Shown in pieces: positions 18,522 to 26,084 of a DNA stretch of 64,000 nucleotides. The position numbers and the translations under genes were made by a program. The notes below the pieces were generated by a model. That model made no database searches. It was not told where the DNA came from and saw only the letters and a program-made list of their open reading frames with translations. The stretch spans positions 62,001 to 126,000 of the forward strand of contig CAWJKP010000002.1 in the NCBI GenBank assembly GCA_963843465.1, given 5' to 3'. Position 1 is the stretch's first letter. The number at the start of each line of letters is the position of its first letter. This stretch comes from CAWJKP01 sp963843465 (GTDB lineage Bacteria > Planctomycetota > Planctomycetia > Pirellulales > Thermoguttaceae).

Positions 18522-18544
18522 CACTGGCAGAGCCAGTGGCACCC
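18522..18544. repeat. short palindrome, right (inverted) copy
   Basis: CACTGGCAGAGCCAGTGGC followed by ACCC is the reverse complement of the element at 17516-17538 with one mismatch. It abuts the 5' side of the DUF433 gene, where a start codon would be expected. Confidence 0.7.
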
Positions 18545-18548
18545 GGCG

Positions 18549-18824
18549 CAACTTCTCCAATGGGTCGCGCGTGACCTTGGGGACGCCTTCCCGGGGATCG
18601 AGAGCACCCCGGGAATCTGCGGCGGCGAGCCGTGCATCGTGCGCACGCGGATTCCCGTGTGGGTCCTGGGGCAATCGCGGCGGCAGGGGATTTCCGAAGC
18701 GGAGCTTCTGCGGAGCTACCCGACGCTGCGGGCCGAGGACCTGGCCAACGCCTGGGCCTACCTCCGCGCCCACTCCGAGGAGATCGACCGGCAGATCCGC
18801 GAGAACGAGGAGGCGCCCCAGTAG
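18549..18824 (+). CDS. DUF433 protein, 5' end apparently replaced by a palindrome
   Basis: From 18549 the frame encodes QLLQWVARDLGDAFPGIE, then TPGICGGEPCIVRTRIPVWV, GISEAELLRSYPTLRAEDLA and NAWAYLRAHSEEI. This is a complete DUF433 domain (a small winged-helix-like fold often acting as antitoxin to PIN-domain or DUF5615 toxins). No ATG, GTG or TTG start lies in frame just upstream of the conserved part; instead the palindrome at 18522-18544 is there. GTG 18639 would delete half of the domain. Either a non-canonical start is used or insertion of the repeat removed the true start. Confidence 0.7.
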   Translation, partial: QLLQWVARDLGDAFPGIESTPGICGGEPCIVRTRIPVWVLGQSRRQGISEAELLRSYPTLRAEDLANAWAYLRAHSEEIDRQIRENEEAPQ

Positions 18825-18927
18825 GTCCCTTCTGCCGGAAGGGACTTGAGCCACGAGCAGATGATGTCGGAGCGCAAAGTCCCGCTCGGCGAGCGGGACC
18901 TACTCGAACGAGCCGCAGTTCCGGCGG

Positions 18928-21600
18928 CTACAGGATCGCGTCGGGGTTGCGATGTTCTTCCAGCGTGCCGCGGGTGACGCCCACGCGGTTGGAGGCGCGA
19001 AGCCGGCCCCAGACCTCGCGGCCGGAGATCTTGCCGGCCAAGAGATCGCGGTAAAGCTCGATCACTTCGGCCGGGCCGACCGCGTCGGCGCCGTCCAATA
19101 GCTCGATGCGGAAGTCCCGCAGGCCGTGCGCGATCAACTGCGGGATCACCTCGGCGGCGCTCTGCGGCGTGGCGTTATAAAGCGTGTTGCGGCAGCCGAT
19201 GTCGGCCCGCAAGGGATGTTGCTTGCCGATGCGGTCGCGAAGCTGCACCTGGTGGCGGTCGCAGGGGCGGCCGCAATCGGTCTTGTTGCGGCCCGGCGAG
19301 AGCACCGCGCAGAAGACGCAGTGCTCCATGTGGAACATGGGCATGTGCTGGTGGATCACCACCTCCAGCCACTCGGGCGGCACGGCGGCCGCCATCTCCA
19401 GGAGCTGGTCGCGATTCAGGTCGTAAGAGGCCGTCACCCGGGCCGCGCCGCGCTGGATCAGCCATTGGGCGGTCAGCTCGTTGGTCGCATTGAGCGAGAA
19501 GTCGGCCACGGCCGGCACGCCCTGCTCGGCATAGTAGCCCAGGCCGGCCAGGTTGCGGACGAGGATGCCGTCGGCCCCGTGCCGCTTGAGCACGCGGAAG
19601 ATGCCCATCTCGCCCGGCTTCTGGATCCGCGGCGTGGCCAGGAGAATCGTCGCAGCGGAGCGATGGGCCGCTTCCACCGCCGCCGCATAGTGGCGGATGT
19701 CCTGGAAGTCGACCATCACGCTCCGCACGCCGCAGGCCAGCACGGCCTCCAGTTGCGCCAACGAGCGGCAGAGCACGTGCAGCCGGGGGGCCGGCGTGGC
19801 CGCCGGGGCGGGATCAGTAGTAGGCACACGCCGTGTGCCGTCCAGAACGGCACACGGCGTGTGCCTACTACATTGGCGGGCCGGCAGCGTCGCCCGCAGG
19901 GCGGCCAGCACGGAGCCGGCGGCCAACGGGCGCTGGGGCGGCCGGGCCAGGCTGGCGTCGAGATCCTCGACCATCGCGTGACGGAGCTTGCCCAGCACGC
20001 TCAAGGGGACCATCGGCCGGCCCTCGATGACGGCCTCCAGCGTGGCAAGCTCGTAAGAGGTGCCGCCCAGCCGGCCGAGCTGCTGGCGGAGCAGCGGTTC
20101 GGTGAGCGGATGCTTGCGGGCTTCTTCCAGCGGAGAATCGGATACGATCCGGCAGGTGGCCCCGGAGGCGGCCCGGCCGGTGATTCGCAAGGGGCTTCCC
20201 ACGCCGGCCTCGACCGCCAGCTCCAGCGGCACGCGACACTGCGGATCGGGCCCGGCGTACGTCCGGCGAAGCCGCCGGGTAAGCTGGGGATCGTCGGTCT
20301 TCCAGGCCTTTTGGCCGGGGTAGAGCTGATGGAAATCGATCGCCCCGTGGGCGAAGGTCAGCTCGACCAGTCCCCGTTGGACGGTTTCGGCCAGCGAGCG
20401 GCCCTGCTGAAAGACTTCGTAGACGCGTCCGCCCACCTCGGCATCTTGGCTGCGGTCGCCGTCGAATACCAGGCCGTCGCCGCGGCGCAGCGGGCGGAAA
20501 AGCTCGACCTCGACCCGGTCGCGGCCCACCGCCCGGACCTCGCCCACCAGCACGCCCCGCTTGGTCGAGGAGAGGCCGGGCACGAGGGCCTTGTGGTCGC
20601 AGCCCTCCAGCCAGCCGTGGGAAAAGCCGCGGGAGAAAGAGACTTCCATCTCCTCGACCTGCCGGGGGGCGAACTCGACGGGCCGGCCGGCCAGCACCGT
20701 CTCGATCGCCGTGCGGTAATTGCGGGTGATGTTGGCCACGTAGTCGGCCGTCTTCAGCCGCCCCTCGATCTTCAGCGCGGAGACGCCCGCGGCCAAAAGC
20801 TCGGGCAGCAGGTCGTAGGCTGCCAGGTCCTGCGGGCTGAGCAGATACTTCTGCCGGGGGGAAAAGGGGACAGGCACCTTTTGCCGGAACGGCCCTCCGG
20901 GTGCTTCGCACAAAAGGTGCCTGTCCCCCTTTTCCCCGTCGCAGACCAACTCGTACGGCGTGCGGCAGGCCTGGGCACACTGGCCGCGATTGGCCGAGCG
21001 TCCGCCGAGCGATTCGCTGGTGAGGCACTGCCCGGAGTAGGCCACGCAGAGGGCCCCGTGGACGAAGGCCTCCAGGCCGATGCGGGTCTGGGCGTGGATC
21101 TTGGCGATCTCGCGGATCGACAGCTCGCGGGGCAGCACCACGCGCTGGAACCCCAGCGACTCCACCACGGCAAGGCACTCGGCGCTGGTCAAGGTCATCT
21201 GGGTCGAGGCGTGCATCGGCAGCTCGGGGCAGACCTGGCGGATCAGCCGGGCCAATCCGAGGTCCTGCACCATCACGGCATCGGCCCCCGCCGCGGCCAC
21301 CTGCCGCACGGTCTCTTCCAGCCGCTCCAGCTCGCCGGAGAAAACGACCGTGTTCAGCGCGACGTATCCCTTGAGGCCGCGACGGCGGAGGAAATCCATC
21401 ACTTCGGGCAGCTCTTCCAGGCGGAAGTTGGCGGCCCGGGCACGCGCATTGAAGCCCGAGTCGAGTCCGAAGTAGACCGCGTCGGCCCCATTCTCGACGG
21501 CCGCCCGCAGACAGTCCCGATCCCCCGCCGGAGCCAGCAGTTCCGGCCTGCGGAGCGATGGAGCATGCACCGTCGCGGGGATCTCTTGGGTACTGCTCAT
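18928..21600 (-). CDS. U32 family protein, RlhA/YdcP-like, with two palindromic inserts
   Basis: An 890-residue protein from ATG 21600. It opens with the U32 signature (RPELLAPAGDRDCLRAAVEN, GADAVYFGL, then LGFQRVVLPRELS and GALCVAYSGQCL) and cysteines GRSANRGQCAQACR that ligate an iron-sulfur cluster in the family. A DUF3656-like middle and a second U32-like barrel follow (MFHMEHCVFCAVLS, CGRPC). Relatives include RlhA, which hydroxylates C2501 of 23S rRNA, and TrhP/TrhO-like tRNA hydroxylases. Two segments are not U32 sequence: about 24 residues from 20862-20933 (GDRHLLCEAPGGPFRQKVPV) and a stretch from 19817-19871 (CSRHTPCAVLDGTRRVPTT), both coded by dispersed palindromes read in frame. 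Confidence 0.85.
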   Translation of the reverse strand: MSSTQEIPATVHAPSLRRPELLAPAGDRDCLRAAVENGADAVYFGLDSGFNARARAANFRLEELPEVMDFLRRRGLKGYVALNTVVFSGELERLEETVRQVAAAGADAVMVQDLGLARLIRQVCPELPMHASTQMTLTSAECLAVVESLGFQRVVLPRELSIREIAKIHAQTRIGLEAFVHGALCVAYSGQCLTSESLGGRSANRGQCAQACRTPYELVCDGEKGDRHLLCEAPGGPFRQKVPVPFSPRQKYLLSPQDLAAYDLLPELLAAGVSALKIEGRLKTADYVANITRNYRTAIETVLAGRPVEFAPRQVEEMEVSFSRGFSHGWLEGCDHKALVPGLSSTKRGVLVGEVRAVGRDRVEVELFRPLRRGDGLVFDGDRSQDAEVGGRVYEVFQQGRSLAETVQRGLVELTFAHGAIDFHQLYPGQKAWKTDDPQLTRRLRRTYAGPDPQCRVPLELAVEAGVGSPLRITGRAASGATCRIVSDSPLEEARKHPLTEPLLRQQLGRLGGTSYELATLEAVIEGRPMVPLSVLGKLRHAMVEDLDASLARPPQRPLAAGSVLAALRATLPARQCSRHTPCAVLDGTRRVPTTDPAPAATPAPRLHVLCRSLAQLEAVLACGVRSVMVDFQDIRHYAAAVEAAHRSAATILLATPRIQKPGEMGIFRVLKRHGADGILVRNLAGLGYYAEQGVPAVADFSLNATNELTAQWLIQRGAARVTASYDLNRDQLLEMAAAVPPEWLEVVIHQHMPMFHMEHCVFCAVLSPGRNKTDCGRPCDRHQVQLRDRIGKQHPLRADIGCRNTLYNATPQSAAEVIPQLIAHGLRDFRIELLDGADAVGPAEVIELYRDLLAGKISGREVWGRLRASNRVGVTRGTLEEHRNPDAIL
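19817..19871. repeat. palindromic element, GGCACACGCC family, inside the U32 gene
   Basis: Left arm 19817-19840 starts GTAGTAGGCACACGCCGTG and right arm 19848-19871 is its exact complement, with a 7-base loop. Each arm itself contains the small palindrome GGCACACGCCGTGTGCC. The same arm sequence, with one base changed, bounds the tandem array at 25855-26063. Confidence 0.9.
20862..20933. repeat. palindromic element, GGGGACAG family, inside the U32 gene
   Basis: Arms AAAAGGGGACAGGCACCTTT and AAAAGGTGCCTGTCCCC plus TTTT flank a loop containing CGGCCCTCCGGGTGCTTCGC. The 72-base length is 24 codons, so the reading frame passes through. The loop shares GCGAAGCACCCTCCGGG (in inverted orientation) with the element at 41850-41930. 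Confidence 0.9.
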
Positions 21601-21688
21601 GCCGGGGGGCTTCAAGAACAGGAGGCCGTGTTGTGGAGTTGGTGAGGCGACGTTCTGATTATACAGCCGCGGCTGGCAATGGCCGTGG

Positions 21689-21801
21689 GTAGGGTGGGAC
21701 AAGGCCGCGTCGGCGGCCGCCGGCCCACCAGTTCTGCCCGCTCTGGCCAACGACCGCTTCTGGTGGGCCGGCATCGCTCACGCGAGCTTGTCCCACCCTA
21801 C
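21689..21801. repeat. palindromic element, GTAGGGTGGGACAAG family
   Basis: GTAGGGTGGGACAAGGCCGC at the left and CGCGAGCTTGTCCCACCC plus TAC at the right form the outer arms; inner arms CGGCCCACCAG and CTGGTGGGCCGG sit closer in. It lies between the divergent U32 and ABC transporter genes. A second member surrounds another palindrome at 24446-24678. Confidence 0.85.
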
Positions 21802-21950
21802 TGGTGTAGGCCGCATCTCCCGCTTCTCCGCGGAAATATGGGTGCCATAGACAGCCTGGAGAGTATCCCTCGTTCGATCTCTATTGGAGCTGGCAGGTGG
21901 ATTTGTTACAAAAGCGGCTTCGTTCGGACCGCACGGAGGATGGATCGAGG

Positions 21951-23972
21951 ATGCACAACTTCTACCGGGTTATCCGCCTGGCCCTTCGCTACCGCTGGAC
22001 GTTTGCGGCGACGGTCCTCAGCGCCCTGGCGGTAGGCGTTCTTTGGGGGGCGAACATCGGCACGATCTATCCCTTCGCGGAAGTCGCCGTCCGCGGTCGG
22101 ACCCTGCAACAGTGGGCCGACGACAAGATCGACGAAGCCCGGCGGAACGACGCCGAATACGGCCGCGAGGCCGAAGAGCTTGCGCGGAAAGTGGCCGGCG
22201 TGGCCGCCGGGGCTAAGGGAGCCGCGGAAGCGGCGTCGCTGCGAAGAGAGATCGCCCGTTTGCAGTCGCAGCGGAAGGTCGAGCGGGCGGCGGAGGCGAA
22301 GTTTGCCTGGATCAAGCCCTGGATCGACCGCTATGTGCCCCACGATCCCTTTCAGACGCTGACCATGTTCATCGGCGTGCTGTTGGTGCTCACGGTGGCC
22401 AAGATCCTGTTCCTGATGGCCAATACCGTGTTGGTCTCGCGGTTGTCCCACCTGGGCGCGCTAGGGCTTCGCCGCCGCTTCTTCCGCCGCACCTTGAACA
22501 TGGACGTGGCCACGTTCGCCAACGACGGCACCAGCGACCTGATGAGCCGCTTCACCCATGACACCGAAGCCGTGACCGGCGGCCTGGACGCGCTGTTCGG
22601 CCGCGTGATCCGCGAGCCGTTGAAGATGGCCGTCTGCCTGATCGGGGCGGCCGTGGTCTGCTGGCAGCTCCTGGTGTTGTCGCTGATCCTGGTCCCCCTC
22701 GGCAGTTTCCTGACTCGGCAGTTGGCCCGGTCGCTGAAGCGGGCCAATCGCCGGGCGATGGAAGACATGGCCCAGCTCTACACGACCCTGGAAGAGGCCT
22801 TCCGCGGCATCAAGGTGGTCAAGTCTTTCACCATGGAGCGGCGGGAGCGGCGGCGGTTCCATTACAACGCCAAGACCTACTACCGCAAGATGATGCGGAT
22901 TGCCTTCTACGACTCGCTGCTGCATCCCCTGTCGGAGATCATGGGGATCATCACCATCTCCCTGGCCCTGCTGGCCGGCGCCTACCTGGTGCTGACAGGC
23001 CACACGACGCTTTTCGGCATTACCATGTCCTCCCGGCCGCTGGAGATCGAATCGCTGACGTTGTTCTACGCCTTCCTGATCGGCTCGGCCGACCCGATGC
23101 GGAAGATGTCGGACATTTTCACGCGGCTGCAGCGGGCGGCGGCGGCCAGCGACCGGATCTACGCGCTGCTGGACCGGCAGCCGACGATTCGCGACCCGCA
23201 GCGTCCCCGTCCGCTGGGGAGGCACGCCAAGGACCTGGTCTTCGAGGAGGTCGAGTTCGCCTACACGCCCGGCCGGCCCGTGCTGCGGGACATCAACCTG
23301 CGGATCGAGTTCGGCGAGACGATCGGCGTGGTGGGGCCCAGCGGCTGCGGCAAGAGCACCCTGGCGAACCTCATCCCTCGCTTCGCCGACCCCACGGCCG
23401 GGTCCATCCGCCTGGACGGCATACCGTTGGGCGAGGTGCGGTTGCGGGCCTTGCGCGGCCAGGTCGGCCTGGTGACGCAGGAGCCCTTGCTGTTCGACGA
23501 CACGGTGATGAACAACATCCGCTACGGCTCGCCCAGGGCCACGGAAGAGCAAGTGATTGCCGCGGCCAAGCAGGCCCACGCCCACTGGTTCATCGAGCAC
23601 GAGCTGAAGGACGGCTACGCGACGTCGCTGGGGCCGATGGGCGGGCAGCTCTCCGGCGGTCAGCGGCAGCGGATCGCCCTGGCCCGGGCCATCCTCCGCG
23701 ACCCGTCGCTTTTGATCCTCGACGAGGCCACCAGCCAGATCGACCTGGAGAGCGAGCAGATCATCCAGAAGGTGCTGGCCCGCTTCACCGAGGGCCGCAC
23801 CACCGTGATCGTCACCCACCGCCTGGGACTGTTGGCCCTTGCCGCTCGCATCGTGGTCATGCAGGACGGCCGGATCGTCGACGTGGGCAGCCACGAAGAC
23901 CTCTTGCAGCGCTGCGAGTTCTACCATCGGCTCTACGAGATCCAGTTCGCCGATCTCAAAGAGACGGCGTGA
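21951..23972 (+). CDS. MsbA-like ABC transporter (fused permease and ATPase)
   Basis: About 673 residues from ATG 21951, the start just before the first membrane segment (RWTFAATVLSALAVGVLWG). A long charged insert of about 100 residues (GREAEELARKVAGVAAGAKG...) separates the first and second membrane segments, unusual for MsbA-type exporters and probably periplasmic and helical. The ATPase has Walker A GPSGCGKST, Q-loop VTQEP, signature QLSGGQRQRIALARA, Walker B LLILDEAT and switch His VTHRLG. The likely function is export of lipid or a lipid-linked compound, working as a homodimer. The hydrogenase protease gene starts 3 bases after its stop codon. Confidence 0.9.
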   Translation: MHNFYRVIRLALRYRWTFAATVLSALAVGVLWGANIGTIYPFAEVAVRGRTLQQWADDKIDEARRNDAEYGREAEELARKVAGVAAGAKGAAEAASLRREIARLQSQRKVERAAEAKFAWIKPWIDRYVPHDPFQTLTMFIGVLLVLTVAKILFLMANTVLVSRLSHLGALGLRRRFFRRTLNMDVATFANDGTSDLMSRFTHDTEAVTGGLDALFGRVIREPLKMAVCLIGAAVVCWQLLVLSLILVPLGSFLTRQLARSLKRANRRAMEDMAQLYTTLEEAFRGIKVVKSFTMERRERRRFHYNAKTYYRKMMRIAFYDSLLHPLSEIMGIITISLALLAGAYLVLTGHTTLFGITMSSRPLEIESLTLFYAFLIGSADPMRKMSDIFTRLQRAAAASDRIYALLDRQPTIRDPQRPRPLGRHAKDLVFEEVEFAYTPGRPVLRDINLRIEFGETIGVVGPSGCGKSTLANLIPRFADPTAGSIRLDGIPLGEVRLRALRGQVGLVTQEPLLFDDTVMNNIRYGSPRATEEQVIAAAKQAHAHWFIEHELKDGYATSLGPMGGQLSGGQRQRIALARAILRDPSLLILDEATSQIDLESEQIIQKVLARFTEGRTTVIVTHRLGLLALAARIVVMQDGRIVDVGSHEDLLQRCEFYHRLYEIQFADLKETA

Positions 23973-23975
23973 CCC

Positions 23976-24443
23976 ATGAGAACCCTTGTCCTCGGCCTGG
24001 GCAACCCCATCGTCCGCGACGACAGCGTGGGGCTGCGAGTAGCCCGGGAGCTGAAAGCGCTGCTGGCGGACCGGGCCGACGTCGAGGTCGACGAAGACTA
24101 CTGGGGCGGACTGCGGCTGATGGAGCGGATGGTCGGCTACCAGCGGGTGATCGTGATCGACGCGATCCAGACCGGCGACCCCCCGGGAACCATCCACCGG
24201 CTGGCCCCCGGCTCGGTCCCCACCCAGCGAAGCGCCTCGGCCCACGACGTCAATCTCCCCACCGCGCTGGCCTTCGGACGCCAGGCCGGGCTGGATCTGC
24301 CGGCCGACGAGGACGTGCTGCTTGTCGGAATCGAAGCGGAAGATATAATGACGTTTGGCGACGAATGTACCCCCGCCGTCCACGCCGCCATCCCGGAGGC
24401 GGTCCGCCTGGTGCTGGAATTCTTGTCGAATACCACACGCTGA
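23976..24443 (+). CDS. HycI/HyaD-type hydrogenase maturation protease
   Basis: A 155-residue protein of the hydrogenase maturation endopeptidase (M52) family. The N-terminal GLGNPIVRDDSVGLRVAREL carries the conserved Asp that senses nickel, VIVIDAIQTGDPPG the second acidic site, and SAHDVNLPTAL the His. These enzymes clip the C-terminal tail of the [NiFe] large subunit once nickel is inserted. It starts 3 bases after the ABC transporter stop, so the two are probably co-transcribed. hypA and hypB follow, separated by a nested repeat element. No hydrogenase subunit lies in the window. Confidence 0.88.
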   Translation: MRTLVLGLGNPIVRDDSVGLRVARELKALLADRADVEVDEDYWGGLRLMERMVGYQRVIVIDAIQTGDPPGTIHRLAPGSVPTQRSASAHDVNLPTALAFGRQAGLDLPADEDVLLVGIEAEDIMTFGDECTPAVHAAIPEAVRLVLEFLSNTTR

Positions 24444-24445
24444 AG

Positions 24446-24678
24446 GTAGGGTGGGACAAGCCCACGTAAGCGATGCCGGCCCACCAGACGGGAGTGGCTA
24501 GTGGTCAGTGGTCAGCCACGAAGGGATGAGAGATCACCGATGGTAGATGAGAGAAGGATACGATTTCCCCTTATCCCTCATCCATTTTTTCTGCCCGTTA
24601 GCCACTGACCACTGACCACTGGCCACTGACCGCTGCTGGTGGACCGGCGGCCGCCGCGCGGCCTATGTCCCACCCTAC
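24446..24678. repeat. nested palindromes: one repeat inserted inside another
   Basis: The outer arms, GTAGGGTGGGACAAGCCC... (24446-24487) and its partner ending TATGTCCCACCCTAC (24634-24678), belong to the family at 21689-21801. Between them lies a second palindrome with arms AGTGGCTAGTGGTCAGTGG (from 24492) and GCCACTGACCACTGACCACT (from 24600), with an AT-rich centre. The inner sequence splits the outer loop, so it looks like a later insertion. It fills most of the gap between the hydrogenase protease gene and hypA. Confidence 0.85.
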
Positions 24679-24695
24679 CATGGTCGCCGAGGCCC

Positions 24696-25052
24696 ATGCA
24701 CGAGATTTCCATCGTTGAGGCCCTCATCGAGCAGGTGCAGAAAGAGGTCGATCAGGGCGGCCACCGCGGCTGGGTTTCGCGGCTGGACCTGGTGATCGGC
24801 CGGCTCTCCGGCGTCTCGGTCGATTCGGTCCGCTTCGCTTTCCAACTGCTGGCTCCGGGGACCGTCGCGGAGCGGGCCCAGATCCACGTCGAGCAGCCGC
24901 GAGCGGCCTGCGTCTGCGGCGTTTGCGGCCTGCGAACCGAAATCGAAGACCTCGTGGCCCAATGTCCGGCCTGCCGCAGCGATCGGATACACATTGAAGG
25001 GGGCAACGAGTTGTTGCTGCAGACGATCGACCTGGAGGAGTCATGCCCATGA
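24696..25052 (+). CDS. hypA: hydrogenase nickel incorporation protein HypA
   Basis: A 118-residue protein from ATG 24696 with the required N-terminal MHEISIVEALIEQV, in which His2 and Glu3 form the nickel site. The zinc ribbon is seen as CVCGVCGLR and CPACRS. The spacing and length fit HypA/HybF. It hands nickel to HypB and the hydrogenase large subunit. It overlaps hypB by 10 bases, indicating coupling. Confidence 0.93.
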   Translation: MHEISIVEALIEQVQKEVDQGGHRGWVSRLDLVIGRLSGVSVDSVRFAFQLLAPGTVAERAQIHVEQPRAACVCGVCGLRTEIEDLVAQCPACRSDRIHIEGGNELLLQTIDLEESCP

Positions 25053-25735
25053 AAATCGTCGCCGCCAAGAAGATCCTCAAGGCCAACGATCAGCTTGCCC
25101 AAGAGAACCGTACCGCCTGGGACGCCGCCGGCGTGTTCGGCGTGAACATCGTGGGCTCGCCCGGCTGCGGAAAAACGACGCTGCTGGAGGCCCTCTTCGG
25201 CCGGCTCAAGGGCCGCTTGAACCCGGCCGTAATCGAAGGCGACGTCGCCGGCTCGATCGATGCCCAGCGGATCGACGCCTTGGGCGTTCCCGTGGTGCAG
25301 ATCAACACCGAGGGGGCCTGCCACCTCGATGCGGCCATGATCGCCGCCGCCACGCGGGATCTCGACTTTCCCGGCCTCCACCTGCTGGTCATCGAGAACG
25401 TGGGCAACCTCGTCTGCACGGCCGGGTTCGACCTGGGCGAGCGTCTCCGCCTGGTCCTGTTAAGCGTCACCGAGGGCGACGACAAGCTCGTCAAGTACCC
25501 GGCCATCTTCCAAATGTCCCAAGCCCTGGTGGTGACCAAGGTGGATCTGCTTCCCTACACGAACTTCGTTTTCGCGCGGGCCTCGGCCGACATGAGGCGG
25601 CTCAATCCGGCCGCCGATATCTTCCCGGTCTCAGCAAAGACCGGCGAGGGAATCGCGGCGCTTGCCGACTGGCTGGCAAGCCGGGTCGTCGCGGGCCGCC
25701 AGCCGCCGTCCGGGCCCGAAGGAAGAGGAAACTGA
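25043..25735 (+). CDS. hypB: hydrogenase nickel incorporation GTPase HypB
   Basis: A 230-residue SIMIBI GTPase with Walker A GSPGCGKTTLLEAL, GDVAGSIDAQRID, the metal site TEGACHLDA (Cys-His), ENVGNLVC and the base motif VTKVDLLPY. It lacks the N-terminal CXXCGC and poly-His segments of some HypB, so it is the minimal GTPase form. It supplies GTP-driven nickel transfer with HypA. HypC, HypD, HypE and HypF are absent from this window. The last 15 residues are low-complexity and run up to a repeat array. Confidence 0.93.
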   Translation: MPMKIVAAKKILKANDQLAQENRTAWDAAGVFGVNIVGSPGCGKTTLLEALFGRLKGRLNPAVIEGDVAGSIDAQRIDALGVPVVQINTEGACHLDAAMIAAATRDLDFPGLHLLVIENVGNLVCTAGFDLGERLRLVLLSVTEGDDKLVKYPAIFQMSQALVVTKVDLLPYTNFVFARASADMRRLNPAADIFPVSAKTGEGIAALADWLASRVVAGRQPPSGPEGRGN

Positions 25736-25854
25736 GCGGTCCAAGAAGAGCCAGCGGGGATGCTTGCAGAGCGGGCATCCGCTGCCCGACGGCTGCGCAA
25801 GAATACCCTTCATCACCCCCATTACGGTTGGCATTGGGTGCAACTGCCGGCTTT

Positions 25855-26063
25855 GTAGTCGGCACACGCCGTGTGCCGTCCGTGGTTTGCGGCACACGCC
25901 GTGTGCCGTCCGTGGTTTGCGGCACACGCCGTGTGCCGTCCGTGGTTTGCGGCACACGCCGTGTGCCGTCCGTGGTTTGCGGCACACGCCGTGTGCCGTC
26001 CGTGGTTTGCGGCACACGCCGTGCGCCGTCCGTGGTTTGCGGCACACGGCGTGTGCCGACTAC
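25855..26063. repeat. palindromic element expanded into a six-unit tandem array
   Basis: The left arm 25855-25878 (GTAGTCGGCACACGCCGTG...) and the right arm 26040-26063 are exact complements over 24 bases and match the element at 19817-19871. Between them a 30-base unit beginning GGCACACGCCGTGTGCC and ending GTGGTTTGC is repeated six times from 25861 to 26040, with a single change (GTGCGCC) in the sixth. There are no unique spacers. The array lies between hypB and the FHA gene. Confidence 0.95.
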
Positions 26064-26084
26064 TTTGCGGCAGACATCTAGAGC

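Noticed and set aside
19126..21645. 839-residue plus-strand ORF opposite the U32 gene
   Set aside because: Shadow ORF; the U32 signatures are unambiguous on the minus strand.
22461..24383. 640-residue minus-strand ORF opposite the ABC transporter
   Set aside because: Shadow ORF; it also runs across two real genes.
25861..26040. CRISPR array
   Set aside because: The 30-bp units follow each other without unique spacers, and no cas genes are nearby.
25602..26081. Several ORFs in both directions with repeated CRKPRTAHGV- or RHTPCAVRGL-like peptides
   Set aside because: They are translations of the 30-bp tandem repeat and not protein genes.
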